The notes beneath the pieces were generated by a model. The model was not told where the DNA came from. It saw only the letters and a program-made list of their open reading frames with translations, and searched no databases. A program made the position numbers and the translations under genes. A stretch of DNA of 64,000 bases from Aedes albopictus (lineage: Eukaryota > Arthropoda > Insecta > Diptera > Culicidae): assembly GCF_035046485.1 (NCBI RefSeq), contig NC_085136.1, positions 74,293,734 to 74,357,733 of the forward strand, in the 5' to 3' direction. Shown here in pieces: positions 31,383 to 42,007 of the stretch (its first letter is position 1; each line of letters begins with the position of its first letter).

Positions 31383-33598
31383 CTAATGTTTCGGCTTCGG
31401 AAACTCCTCTTCCCAGACGGTCTGCTCGATCCAATCCAGATAGTGGTCAACGCGATGAACAATGCCTATTCTGGGAGCTAAATCGATATCAGGATCGCCA
31501 TACGCAGTGCTCCCTATTCCAATCACCGTGAAGCGACAGGTCCGACTATCTACGCTCTGCACAATACTTCCGCTGAATGTGTCCGTTTCCAAGCGAGGGT
31601 TGATCACGCACGCCTGGCCGGGGTACAGGCGATGTGATTCTTGGATCACCTTGTCGCACTCGTCCTTCGTACCAATATAGTCATAGGTCGATTGCGGCCG
31701 GGGCTGGATGTCCGCTTGAGTTGCGAATAGAACAGATTGTGAGAGTTGTGGCCTACGGAAGTTAATGACAATGCAATGTACTTACGATCCCAATAGCTTT
31801 CAATTATAGTTTGTAGCATGGCGTCCTCAAGGTTCTCCGACAAACTGTTTGCCAAACAGGCCGGAACCAGTTGACTGGATAGTGCAACGGGTGTGGATAG
31901 CCTTAGGATCCCGACGTCGTCGTGATGAAAGTTCGTATGATCATAGTCTGGATGACACGTCATGTCCGAAATGTTGACCATTCCATGGTAGCTAATTTTA
32001 GCTGTTTTAGGTTGACGGATGTGCCTGAATGGAAATGTTATAATCATAGAATTGTGGAATCGTTCGTACAATTTCAGAGGAGTTAATGGTTATAGTTGAA
32101 TAACATTGTGTATAACAGTTAATAACGAAAATATCTACTGTAACGATCAAGATATCAAGGACTGAATTCCAGGACAGTTTGAAGACAGTTTCAATTTCCG
32201 AAATGAATATGATAATACAATACCAGTTAGTGTAATGTAGCTATGGCTGATTATGCAACGTTACTCTGTATAACAGATACGACTACTATTCCGAGTATAG
32301 ACTTGAAGTCCTGAACTCACAGTTAGTTTGGATGAGTTTGAAAAGTGTGATTTGAAGTGGGATTACTATCCAAGATAAAAGCCCTAGAACGTGGTTGCGC
32401 TTCTCTCATGAGTATGTACTTACCGTAGGCATTGACAAGAAGTCAATATGTAATTCTCTTCAACAAGTACACCAAGGCAAATAATTTTCGATTGGTCGTC
32501 ATACAGCGAGACCTGCCAGAAAAGGAGAACGATCACTGTACATTTCTACAGCAAATAATGCGATAATTACTTACGATATGTGGCTGAGAGTCTAACGAGG
32601 GGTCCCACGAATTTTCACAAACTCCGCTGCTTTTACGAGTAAGGCTGGCATAACGTTCGCATTCTGTATGTTAAAAGGTGAATTAGTCCCTGCAGATCAA
32701 GTGTCACTAAACCTGTTAAACCGCAGTACCTCTTTCACTGATTCTCCTAGATTTTTTGCTTGACATAATTCCTTCGACCCACGGGATGTACGGTTCAAGG
32801 CTTATCAATATGATGTATTTTTCAGCACGGATACCTTCCACATCGGATGACACGATCCCGGTCAAGATCCATGACCCAAGGAAATCGACAAAGTGTAAGT
32901 GGTACAGTCCTGATCCACGGTCGGCGATGCCCTGTTCAACCTCTTCCTCGAAAACGAAGATAAAAGAAACAATAATAGTCCAACTCAATAATTAATAGAA
33001 ACGATCTCACCATTAGGATAGATGGCACAATACTGATTGGCGGAAAGTTTCAGTCCATCTTCGGAACACACCTGACGATCAAGAATGTAGACATTAGATG
33101 ACTTGAGTTCGTTGTTTGATTTCCCAGTTTCCATTGTTTGCCAACCAGTGATGAAGGCAGGCTGTCCTTTCAAATTCGAAAAACTCGAAGCGTTTCCCGG
33201 AACAATGCAGATGTGCGCCACATAGGGTGTATTCTTGACCGGCCAGCTGGTCACCAGTAGCGCTATGTTGGAACCCGAAGTGTCCGGGTGGATATGAACT
33301 TCTCTGACGTATCGTATTTGCTCGTGTACACTAGGGTGACCTAAGCGATTCAATCCAAAGTGCAGTTCAAAAGAATCCTCTGGCAATGGTCTGCCTGTGG
33401 TGTGATTCATGACACACTGTTCCGTTGTCAGAACGTGCCTATTGCTGATCAGGGTACCGCTGCATATTAGTTCGAACGCGCTGGTATTCCGGTTCCGGTG
33501 AAAAATTGCCGTACTCCACGGCCACTCCTCAACTTCGCCTTCATGGTTATAAAATCCGCATTTTTCATCTTCTGACGGCAGAGGAAGTTGTGCATCCA
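31383..33598 (-). CDS. SP2: two-domain serine protease homologue, both domains catalytically dead (5' exon not visible)
   Basis: Minus-strand exons 33598-33011, 32942-32730, 32663-32575, 32512-32424, 32024-31786 and 31714-31383 join in frame for about 515 residues. Domain 1 (DAQLPLP..., CGFYNHEGEVEEWPW) has TTEQC where the catalytic His should be, SNIALL in place of the Asp motif and ADRGSG in place of GDSGG: the whole triad is gone. Domain 2 has ILTSCQC (His to Gln), keeps a DVGILRL Asp, and lacks the Ser motif. The fold-defining cysteines and the WPW and TGW motifs persist. The first visible exon begins at a splice acceptor (CTTTCAG before 33598), so the signal-peptide exon is missing or distant; an in-frame ATG at 33608 would give no signal peptide. 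Retrotransposon relic B abuts the acceptor. A non-catalytic regulator of a protease cascade is likely if expressed. Confidence 0.75.
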
Positions 33599-33956
33599 CT
33601 GAAAGCATAAGAAGAATTGTTCAGTAGACGTTCGATTGGTGCGAACGACTGTGTCGTAAACTACTACTCGATTCTGGAATTACATATCTTCCGAGAATCT
33701 TGCACCCGGGTATCCCCAGACGCTGGAGCGCATCGGCAATAGCCAGTCAAATGACGCTATTGAACGTAATAGTGAATCACCCTTACCAATCTTACGCTGG
33801 AGAGCATTCTTGGCGGTTTTTGTAACCGACAGTATAGCGATAGCGTCTACGGTCTCTTCTGGAAACTGAACTGGCTACTCGAGAGACTATTTACACCCTC
33901 GGTGCGCCTCAGCAGTCTGTTGGGGCTGAACTTTCCGAGCACCTTCTCCGCCGTGT

Positions 33957-36900
33957 TTTTTTTTTTTTTTTTCCTTCTAAACCATAGGGGGATAATCTGC
34001 TCAACAGACACCCTAACAGAAGGTTAGGGTAGTGTAGGTCTGACAGGCCGTCTTCTACAACAAAAGTAAAATCCAGGACTACTCTCTCCTCGTACCCACT
34101 AAACCATTCCTATGGTCGCCAAACCCTACGTCTCTCCGGAACCACCAAGAAGGTATTGCTTCAGAGAGGGGCTAGTGCACATCGCACCCACAAGGTTAGC
34201 TGCGTAGCCTGCAGCAACGAACATCGATGACTCGCTTTGGAGAGTCCATCACGGTAGCATGCTGGCGCTTAGCCAGTTTCCCGAGTGGTCCTCGCCACTC
34301 CCTTTGTCCTCGGAAGGCGGGCAGAGTCAACCCCGCCCGCGCCCTACTGCTGAGCGGACATCAAGAACTGATGCCCACATGCAACCCGATCTGACCTGCC
34401 CGCAAAGGAAGGGTATCACTACCCTTCAGGCCCTATCAGATGCATCCGTAGGTTGCTGACGGCAGGGTCTCCACCTGCCCCGACCCTTGCCGGGGACCCC
34501 TTTCCAACCGCGGGCTTGGATCCAACCCAGTAGACCGACGCCACGACAGCACCGCTACCGGGACTTCCTCTCCGCGGCCACTTAATCGTTGTAAGGGTCG
34601 ATCTCGACCGCAGGGCACCGGTATGACCTACGAAGCCGACTCCGAACCCCTGGACCACCTCTTGTACTGCATCTGGACTAGCCATTCTCCGAGTCCACGC
34701 GCCACCTCCTCTGTAGCTCCCAGACGATGTGGGTAATAGCCGTTGAAACGGCGTTCCAGCCAAACTCATCCCTACACATCCTCTGGACCAAGTTGTCCGG
34801 AGTTGTGTCCTCCCCGCATGTGGCAAGCATGCGGTCACGCATTGTGCGAAAACGCGGGCACACGAACAAAACGTGTTCCGCCGTTTCCTCTAAACCATTG
34901 CACACTGGGCATTCGGGAGAATCCGCATGCCCGAAACGGTGTAGATACTGTCGGAAGCAACCATGACCTGTAAGGACCTGTGTCAGGTGGAATGTGACTT
35001 CCCCATGGCGCCTATTAATCCAACTATCTACCCTCGGTATCAACCTATAGGTCCACCTTCCTTTGGTGGAACTGTCCCACGCGCGCTGCCATTTGACCAT
35101 AGAGGCCATCCTGACAGTCCTGCGTATGCCTCTTGTGCCGCGCATTTCGAAGCACTCCATGTCCTCACTGATAAGAATGCTGATAGGCACCATACCAGTA
35201 ATGACGCAGAGAGCGTCGTGTGACACGGTACGGTACGCGCTCGCAACCCTCAGGCACATAAGCCTGTAAGTACTTTCCAGCTTCCGTCGGTAGCATTTAG
35301 TGCTTAGCGCGGTGCCCCACGCCGGGCCGCCATACCTAAGTATGGATGTAGCAACACTAGCCAGAAGCTTGCGCTTACTGGCGTACACCGCAGAGCTATT
35401 GGACATCATCCGGGACAGTGCCGCAATAGCTGTGGAGGCTCTTTTACAGGCATAATCGACGTGGCTACCGAAGGTAAGCTTATCGTCGATCATCACGCCC
35501 AAGTGTTTGACGGAGCGCTTTGACAGGATAGTACAGTCTCCTACACTGATCTCCGTCTGCTGCTCTGACTTCAGGTTGTTAACAACCGTCACCTCTGTCT
35601 TGTGGTGAGCCAGCTCCAGTTTCCTGGACCGCATCCACGCCTCCACAACCTTGATCGAGTGGTTGGTAGTCAACTTTACCTCCTCGATCGTTTCACCGTA
35701 GACTTCGAGCGTAATGTCGTCGGCAAATCCGACAATCACCACTCCCACTGGATACTCTAACCTCAACACCTCGTCGTACATGACATTCCATAACACCGGA
35801 CCCAGGATGGAACCTTGCGGGACTCCTGAGGTTATGTGAAAGCACTTCCGACCCACCTCCGTGTCGTAGACTAGTACACGATTCTGAAAGTAACTTCCGA
35901 GAATCTTGTACAGGTACTCCGGTATCCCCAGACGCAAGAGCGCATCGGCAATAGCAGACCAGCTAGCGCTATTAAACGCATTCCTTACATCCAGAGTCAC
36001 TACCGCGCAAAAGCGAATTCCCCTCCTCTTAGGCTCGAGTGCTTTCTCGGCGGTTTTTGTAACCGACAAGATAGCGTCTACGGTGGACCTCCCCTTCCGG
36101 AAGCCGTACTGGTTACTCGAAAGACCATTTTCGCCCTCGGTGAACCGCAACATTCTATTGAGGATGATCTTTTCGAGCACCTTCCCCGCCGTGTCAATCA
36201 AGCATATTGGTCTATATGCCGACGGGTCTCCGGGTGGTTTCCCCGCCTTTGGCAATAGTACCAGGCTCTGCCTCTTCCAAGCTTCTGGGAAAACTCCCTC
36301 GTCCAGGCATTTCTGCATAGCAGACCTGAACATCTCGGGAGCCTCTGCAATAGCTACTTTTAAGGCCAGGTTCGGAACTCCGTCCGGACCTGGGGCCTTA
36401 CCTACGCTAAGGGACTTAGCTATCCCCGCAAGTTCCACATCGGTGACCCTCTCCTCATCGCCAGCCCCAGTCCCCGGCTGTCCTACGAAAGGAGGCCAAG
36501 GACTAGGATCATGACGCGGAAAAAGTCCTCCAATGATCCCCTCCAACATCTCTGGAGATTGCTCTGTAGGAGCCATCACACCTCTCGTCTTGGCCATAAC
36601 GATCCTGTAGGCGTCACCCCACGGGTTCGTATTGGCACTTTGACAGAGACCCTCAAAGCAGGCCTTTTTGCTTGCTCTTATCTCGGTCTTAAGCGCGGCT
36701 TTTGCAGCGGCGAACACCACCCGCCGTTCGTTTCGCTCTTCCTCTGATCGTGCTCGCTGCATCCGCCGCCTAGCCCGTAGGCAGGCGCGGCGCAGGTCCG
36801 CAATCGCGTCGGTCCACCAGTAAGCCGGTGGCCTCCCATCTCTAGGGTGGACTCGCCTAGGCATGGTCGCATCACACGCACGTGAGAGCACCGCTACCAG

Positions 36901-38629
36901 CTCGTCGCCGTCTAAACCGATTAAGTTTCGCTCACGGCGGAGCGCCTCCCTAAATACCCCTTCGTCGAAGTATGATGTCTTCCACCTGCGAGGGCTTGGC
37001 CTTGGCCTAGCCGCCTCTTCTTCTATCCGCTGTCTGCTGTTATTGTAGTCGATACTGTAGCGAACCGCCAGGTGGTCGCTGTGAGTGTAGCCATCATCTG
37101 CTCTCCAGTTTGAACTACTTGTTAGGCCAGGACTACAAAAGGTCACGTCAATAATTGACTCCGCTCCGTTTCGACTAAAGGTACTCTTGGTACCGACATT
37201 AGCCAAGTCGACATCTAAGATGGCCAGTGTTTCTAGCAGGATCTGACCCCGCTGGTTCGTGAAACGGCTTCCCCATTCCACGGCCCAGGCATTAAAGTCG
37301 CCCGCTATTACCACCGGCCTTCGCCCTGTTAGCACGGTCGTTAAGCGGTCCAGCATTTGCGTGAACTGCTCGATCGGCCACCGCGGAGGCGCATAACAGC
37401 TACAGAAGAAGACCCCGTTTACTTTGGCGACCACGAAGCCCTCATAGGTAGTAGACACCAACTCCTGAACGGGGTATTTACCCGTCGTCCATATCGCCGC
37501 CATTTTTCTGGTCCCATCCGCGACCCAGTTGCCGTTGCCGGCGGGTACTCGGTATGGGTCCGATATGATGGCGATATCCGTCTCCCACTCAGAAACTGCC
37601 TGACAAAGCAGTTGCTGAGCCGCATCACAGTGGTTCAGGTTCAGCTGCGTTACCTGCACTGTGATTTGTTGTTCACTGCGGCTTTCTTAAAGGCCGGGCA
37701 CCCTGGACCACCCATCGCATGTCTGTTTTTCGAGGTTTTCCCGGTACAGATCATGCAGATGGGCGGACTCGTGCAGCTTTGGGCCTTATGACCTTCAGCG
37801 CCGCATCGCCTACACAGTTTGCGCCTGTCGGGGCCTTTGCAGTCCCACGACTTGTGTCCTGGTTCCAGACACCTGAAGCAAACCTCTGGTGGCTCGTGGA
37901 ATGTCAGGTGACATACGCACCAGCCCACCTTTATCCGCCCTACTTTAACGGACTTTTTAACGTCCGCCACAGGTAGCTGAACCAGAGCTATCTGTGTCCC
38001 TGCTGGCCCCTTCCGCAGCCTGACGGCTGTGGCGGCCACCTGAACATCGCACTGTTGCCGCAGTGCCGTGACGAGCTCTTCCGCTTCGGTGATCTCGTCT
38101 AGGTCTTTGACCTTCAGAGTCGCCTCATGCGTAAGAGCCCTCACCTCCACTCCATCACCAAGGACCTCTTCTGCCAGCCTCTTGTAGGCGGCGCCCTTGT
38201 GATCCTTCTCGCGCTTAAGCTCCAGGATCATTTCGCCCGTACGAGTACGTCTGATACTGCGTACGTCGGCTCCAAGACCCTCAAGCTTGGCGTCGCACCT
38301 CATCGCCTTCAAGACGTCCGAGTATTTCGACTGTTCGGTCTTGATGACGATAGCGTCACCTTTTTCGCGCCTGGCACCTGCCTTCCTACGCCTTGGCTTG
38401 GCGACCTGCACTTCTGCCTGCGGATTCCCCTTCTTCTTCCTCTTCCGCTCTACCTTTGTCCAAGGAGGGTCCTCTCCTTGGATCGCCCTGCTCTGTGGCT
38501 GCTGAGGGCCCACCATTGGTCGCAACCCCTTGTTCCCATCATTCCGGGACGGGCCGGCCTTTTCAGGCCCACCCTTCCCAGCTTTCCGGGAACCCTGGCT
38601 GGGGTCCGACTTTCCGGCATAACCACCGG
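33957..38629 (-). mobile_element. R1-clade non-LTR retrotransposon, nearly intact, 5'-truncated, nested in relic B
   Basis: Minus-strand element with a poly-A tail (T run at 33956-33972). It is flanked by a 14-base target duplication CTTCTCCGCCGTGT at 33943-33956 and 38630-38643. The target is the reverse transcriptase region of relic B, as the mirrored arm (near 61135) shows uninterrupted. It carries ORF1 with three CCHC knuckles, an intact ORF2 overlapping it, and about 700 bp of 3' UTR. The 14-base duplication equals that of R1 in 28S rDNA (family knowledge), although this target is not rDNA. Confidence 0.92.
34678..37659 (-). CDS. R1-clade ORF2: endonuclease, reverse transcriptase and C-terminal zinc finger, 993 residues
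   Basis: In order: AP-like endonuclease (residues about 1-215; QLNLNHCDAA, VIAGDFNAWAVEWGS, DVTFCS, HSDHLAV), a linker, reverse transcriptase (about 420-690; GKAPGPDGVPNLALK, YRPICLIDTAGKVLEKI, QYGFRKGRSTVDAI, TLDVRNAFNSA, GVPQGSILGPVLWN, GFADDITLEV), and a C-terminal CPVCNGLEETAEHVLFVC finger. No internal stop. The frame overlaps the end of ORF1 by 10 bases in another register and has no ATG near its start (first codon here is GTG). Translation may depend on termination-reinitiation or another coupled mechanism, as proposed for other ORF1/ORF2 overlaps. It would nick target DNA and reverse-transcribe its RNA in place. Confidence 0.92.
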   Translation of the reverse strand: MQVTQLNLNHCDAAQQLLCQAVSEWETDIAIISDPYRVPAGNGNWVADGTRKMAAIWTTGKYPVQELVSTTYEGFVVAKVNGVFFCSCYAPPRWPIEQFTQMLDRLTTVLTGRRPVVIAGDFNAWAVEWGSRFTNQRGQILLETLAILDVDLANVGTKSTFSRNGAESIIDVTFCSPGLTSSSNWRADDGYTHSDHLAVRYSIDYNNSRQRIEEEAARPRPSPRRWKTSYFDEGVFREALRRERNLIGLDGDELVAVLSRACDATMPRRVHPRDGRPPAYWWTDAIADLRRACLRARRRMQRARSEEERNERRVVFAAAKAALKTEIRASKKACFEGLCQSANTNPWGDAYRIVMAKTRGVMAPTEQSPEMLEGIIGGLFPRHDPSPWPPFVGQPGTGAGDEERVTDVELAGIAKSLSVGKAPGPDGVPNLALKVAIAEAPEMFRSAMQKCLDEGVFPEAWKRQSLVLLPKAGKPPGDPSAYRPICLIDTAGKVLEKIILNRMLRFTEGENGLSSNQYGFRKGRSTVDAILSVTKTAEKALEPKRRGIRFCAVVTLDVRNAFNSASWSAIADALLRLGIPEYLYKILGSYFQNRVLVYDTEVGRKCFHITSGVPQGSILGPVLWNVMYDEVLRLEYPVGVVIVGFADDITLEVYGETIEEVKLTTNHSIKVVEAWMRSRKLELAHHKTEVTVVNNLKSEQQTEISVGDCTILSKRSVKHLGVMIDDKLTFGSHVDYACKRASTAIAALSRMMSNSSAVYASKRKLLASVATSILRYGGPAWGTALSTKCYRRKLESTYRLMCLRVASAYRTVSHDALCVITGMVPISILISEDMECFEMRGTRGIRRTVRMASMVKWQRAWDSSTKGRWTYRLIPRVDSWINRRHGEVTFHLTQVLTGHGCFRQYLHRFGHADSPECPVCNGLEETAEHVLFVCPRFRTMRDRMLATCGEDTTPDNLVQRMCRDEFGWNAVSTAITHIVWELQRRWRVDSENG

Positions 38630-38654
38630 CTTCTCCGCCGTGTCGATCAAGCAT
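37650..38654 (-). CDS. R1-clade ORF1, Gag-like with three CCHC knuckles, 5'-truncated and fused to target sequence
   Basis: The 334-residue frame ends TGCAGGTAA at 37650. It contains a basic, low-complexity N-terminus, a gag-like core (SDVLKAMRCDAKLEGLGADV ... VRALTHEATL) and three zinc knuckles near the end: CFRCLEPGHKSWDC, CRRCGAEGHKAQSC and CMICTGKTSKNRHAMGGPGC. The ATG at 38654-38652 lies outside the element, in the 14-base duplication and flanking relic B. The first eight codons are thus read from target DNA and the true N-terminus is lost. It would coat element RNA if made. Confidence 0.85.
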   Translation of the reverse strand: MLDRHGGEAGGYAGKSDPSQGSRKAGKGGPEKAGPSRNDGNKGLRPMVGPQQPQSRAIQGEDPPWTKVERKRKKKGNPQAEVQVAKPRRRKAGARREKGDAIVIKTEQSKYSDVLKAMRCDAKLEGLGADVRSIRRTRTGEMILELKREKDHKGAAYKRLAEEVLGDGVEVRALTHEATLKVKDLDEITEAEELVTALRQQCDVQVAATAVRLRKGPAGTQIALVQLPVADVKKSVKVGRIKVGWCVCHLTFHEPPEVCFRCLEPGHKSWDCKGPDRRKLCRRCGAEGHKAQSCTSPPICMICTGKTSKNRHAMGGPGCPAFKKAAVNNKSQCR

Positions 38655-41234
38655 ATTGCACTGCTATATGTCGACTTATCTCCGGGTGGTTCCCCGCCTT
38701 TGGCAATACCAGGCTTTACCGCTTCCAAACCTCTGGGAAACTCCCTCGTTCAGGCATTTTTGCTGAACATCTCGGGATGCTCTGAAATAGCTACTTTTAA
38801 GGCCAAGTGTGGAACTCCGTCCGGACCTGGGACTTTACCTATGCTAAGTGGTTTAGCTATCCCCGTAAGTTCCTCATCGATGACTCTCCCCTACTCGCCA
38901 GCCCAGGTTCGCTGCGGCCCTACGAAAGGAGGCCAAGGACTAGGATCATGACACGGAAAGAGTTCTTCGATGATCTCCTCCAAAATCTCTGGAGACTACT
39001 CTGTAGAAGCCATGGCCCTCTGGTCTTGGCTATCACGATTCACGATCCTGTAGGCACCACCCCACGGATTCGCATTGGCACTCTGACAGAAATCGTCAAA
39101 GCAGGTCGTTTTGCTAGCCCCTATCTCGGTCTTCAAAGCGACTTTTGCAGCGACGATCATCACCAGTCGCTCATTTCGCTCATCACTTTCTGGCCTGTAG
39201 GCAAACGCGGCGCAGGTCCGCAATCGCTTGAGTCCACCTGTAAGCCGGTGGTCTCCCATCCCTAGAGTAGGCTTGCTTAGGCATAGTCGTATCGCATGCA
39301 TGCGAGAGCACCGTTACCAGCTCGTCATCACTTAAACCGAGCAGGTTTCACTCACAGCTGAGCGCCTTCCTAAATACCTCGTTGTTGAAGTATGATGTGT
39401 TCCACTTGAGAGGGTTTAGCGTTGGCCTAGCCACGTCTTTCTCTACTAGATGCCTGCTGTTGTTGTACTCGAAACTGTAGCGAACCGCCAGGTGATCGCT
39501 GTGAGTGTAGCCATCGTCTACGCTCCAGTTCGAACTACTTGTAAGGCCATGACGACAAAAAGTATCATCGATAATCGACTCCACTCCGTTCCGACATTAA
39601 CCAGGTCGACATCTATCATGGCCAGTGCCTCTAGCAGGATCAGACCCCGCTGGGTCGTAAAACGGCTTCCCCATTCCACGGCCCAGGCATTGAAGTCACC
39701 CGCTATTACCACCGGCCTTCTCCCTGTCAAGCACGGGCGTCATACAGTTCAGCATCACCGTGGAGGCGCATAACAGCTACAGAAGAAGACCACGTTTACT
39801 TTGGTGAACACGAAGCCCTCGTAGATAGTAGACAACAACTCCTGGACGGGGTATTCACCCGTCGTCCATATTGCCGCCATTTTTCCGGACCCATCCGCAG
39901 CCCAATTGCCGTTGCCGGCGGTATGGGTCCCGACGGCTGATAGCGATATCCGTCCCCAACTCAGAAACTGCGCGACAAAGCAGTTGCTAGGCTGCGTTAC
40001 AGTTAGAGATTCAGGTTCAGCTGCATTTCCTGCACTGTGACTTGCCAGCTGTGGCTTTTCTGAAGGCCGGCCATTTTGGACCTCACGTTGGTTGCTTACT
40101 TTTCGCGGATTTCCTGGAACAAATCAAACACTGGTGGACTGGAAGAGCATTGTGCTTTGTGGCCTTTGCCGCCGCATCGAATACACAGCTCTCTCCTGTC
40201 AGGGCCTTAACAACCCCATGACTTGTGTTCTGGTTCCAGACACCTGGAGCAAACCTCCGTAGGCTCGCGCAAGGTCAGTTAGCACACTGACCAGCCCACC
40301 TTGAGCTCCCTAGTTTAACGGACTTGTTCACGCCCGTCACAGCTAGCTGTACCAAGGCCACCTGAGTCCCTGCCGGGCCCATCCATAGCCGAACAGCTGC
40401 GGTGGCCACCTGCACCTCGCACTGTTGCCGCAGTGCCGTGACGAGCTCTTCCACTTTGGTGACCTCGCCTAGGGTTTTCACCTTCGTTCAGAGTCTCCTC
40501 CGCTGTAAGAGCCCTCACATCAACGCCCTCGTCAAGGACTTCTACCGCCAGACTTTTGTAGACGACGCCCTTGCGTTCCTTGTCGTGCTTGAGCTCGAGG
40601 ATCATTTCATCGTACAAGTATGTATAATACTGCGCACGTCGGCACCCAGATACAGGAACTTGGCGACGCTCCTTATCGCCTTCAAGACTTCCGGGTACTT
40701 GGAATGTTCGGTCTTGATGACGAGCCGCCGCGTCGCCTTTCTCACGCTTGGCATCTGCCCTCCAACGTGTCCTAGGCCTGGTGTCCTTACGCTCCTGCAC
40801 CTGCTTCTTCTTCCACTCTACATTGGTCCAGCGGGCGTCCAAGGGGTTGTCCTCCCCCTGACCCATCCTAAGCTGTGGTTGCTGGGGATCAATCATTGTT
40901 CGCAACGCCCTGTTCCCTTCGACTGCCTCACACGCTTTTGCGATTGCTTATCGTAAGCAATTGCATCCGCCACACTTTTGGGGCTACCCGCGAAATAGAA
41001 GGCCTCCGTCTGGGTAGATTTCGAAATCTTTGACTTCACGCGCTCTACCACTGTCGCGTTGCCACGAGTTCTCTGGCAGCACGGTTAATCCGTTGATCAA
41101 CCAGCACGCACCGATTCGACTATCTTGGTTCTCAGCGCAGGTCTCTCACGATTCTCAACGAGAATTGGCCTCATCAACGCCTCTCGATACCTCAAGTCGC
41201 ATCGCATGTTGGTACCTTAGGAGTTACCCAATGT

Positions 41235-41930
41235 CACGCCCAAGGCCAGGAGGATGGTAACCCCGGTAAAGAAAAAGGACAATAAAGTCCGTGGGTCATG
41301 CCCCGGCAAGGTGTCCCTGCAGGCTAGAGATGGTGGGACTGGAAAGGCTGGCTCGGCTTGAAGGAAGCAGGGGGCTGTGACCTTGTTCCGGTCCTCAGCC
41401 ACCACAGGATAAAGTGGTCTAGGGGGACGATGTCCTTCGGCCGCCTATGAAAAGGCGGTAGAGGGAAAAGCCGATAAAGCAGTCAGAGAGCAGTTGTCAA
41501 TAAGGTGGACCGATGAGGCAATGAAAAGCGATGTTAAGCTCACGGATCGCGGAGCTAACGTACGCAGTTTCAGATAAAATCGAACCGGTGAAGTTATTCT
41601 TGAGCTTAGAAAGGACTCCGAGCACAAGGGATTTGGAGGAGGAAATTCTTGGTGAAGGTGTAGAAGTGACAGCTCTCACTGCTGAAGCGACTGTCCCGTA
41701 CAAAAACCTGGATGAGACCACGGATACGCAGGAGCTCGATGGGACTTGAGACGCTAACCATTCTCTACTCCATGCGCTCAATATGAGAGTTCAACATTAA
41801 TTTGGTCCAAAGCAGCGCCGGCCACGTCCTTACGGCTATCGAGAAAGGAAACGAATGTAATTTCGACAAACCCTTTCTTGTAGAGTCCGAGGAATCCTCT
41901 GCATCTCTACAGTTGTCTTGGCAAGGAGCA
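41235..41930 (+). pseudogene. R1-type LINE relic C (left copy), opposite orientation to relic B
   Basis: The plus strand gives broken ORF1 sequence: a basic region (41235-41460), then AMKSDVKL-like, RGANVRSF and LELRKDSEHKG-like blocks and EEILGEGVEVTALTAEATV, corresponding to the core of ORF1 in the intact element. What resembles the beginning of ORF2 follows (FNINLVQSS at about 41795). The zinc-knuckle region is missing. It lies 5'-end to 5'-end with relic B. The same pair exists in the right arm. Confidence 0.65.
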
Positions 41931-42007
41931 TTTTGAATAGCACAGGGTAAACCGTGGATCTGGATGTCACGTATGGCTGGATAAGCGATTAGAGTTATGA
42001 AAACGCA

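Larger units (their letters stand above)
33606..41240 (-). pseudogene. R1-type LINE relic B (left copy), split by a younger R1 element
   Basis: On the minus strand: ORF1 N-terminal region (about 41240-40900), ORF1 with zinc knuckles (40900-40100), the endonuclease start (about 40020 to 39300), and reverse transcriptase pieces (39300-38644, then 33943-33620). All are interrupted by stops and shifts. It is related to, but clearly diverged from, the intact element at 33957-38629 that split it. The relic ends abruptly at 33617, in the middle of the reverse transcriptase (ILGSYFQNR block), right before the first visible SP2 exon, so a deletion removed its 3' part. Confidence 0.75.

Noticed and set aside
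34100..34700. Frames of up to 139 codons in the R1 3' region
   Set aside because: They lie in the 3' UTR of the R1-clade element and show no LINE motif; GC-rich sequence yields long chance frames.
38127..38951. 274-codon plus-strand frame
   Set aside because: It is the antisense shadow of R1 ORF1 and of relic B reverse transcriptase, with no independent support.
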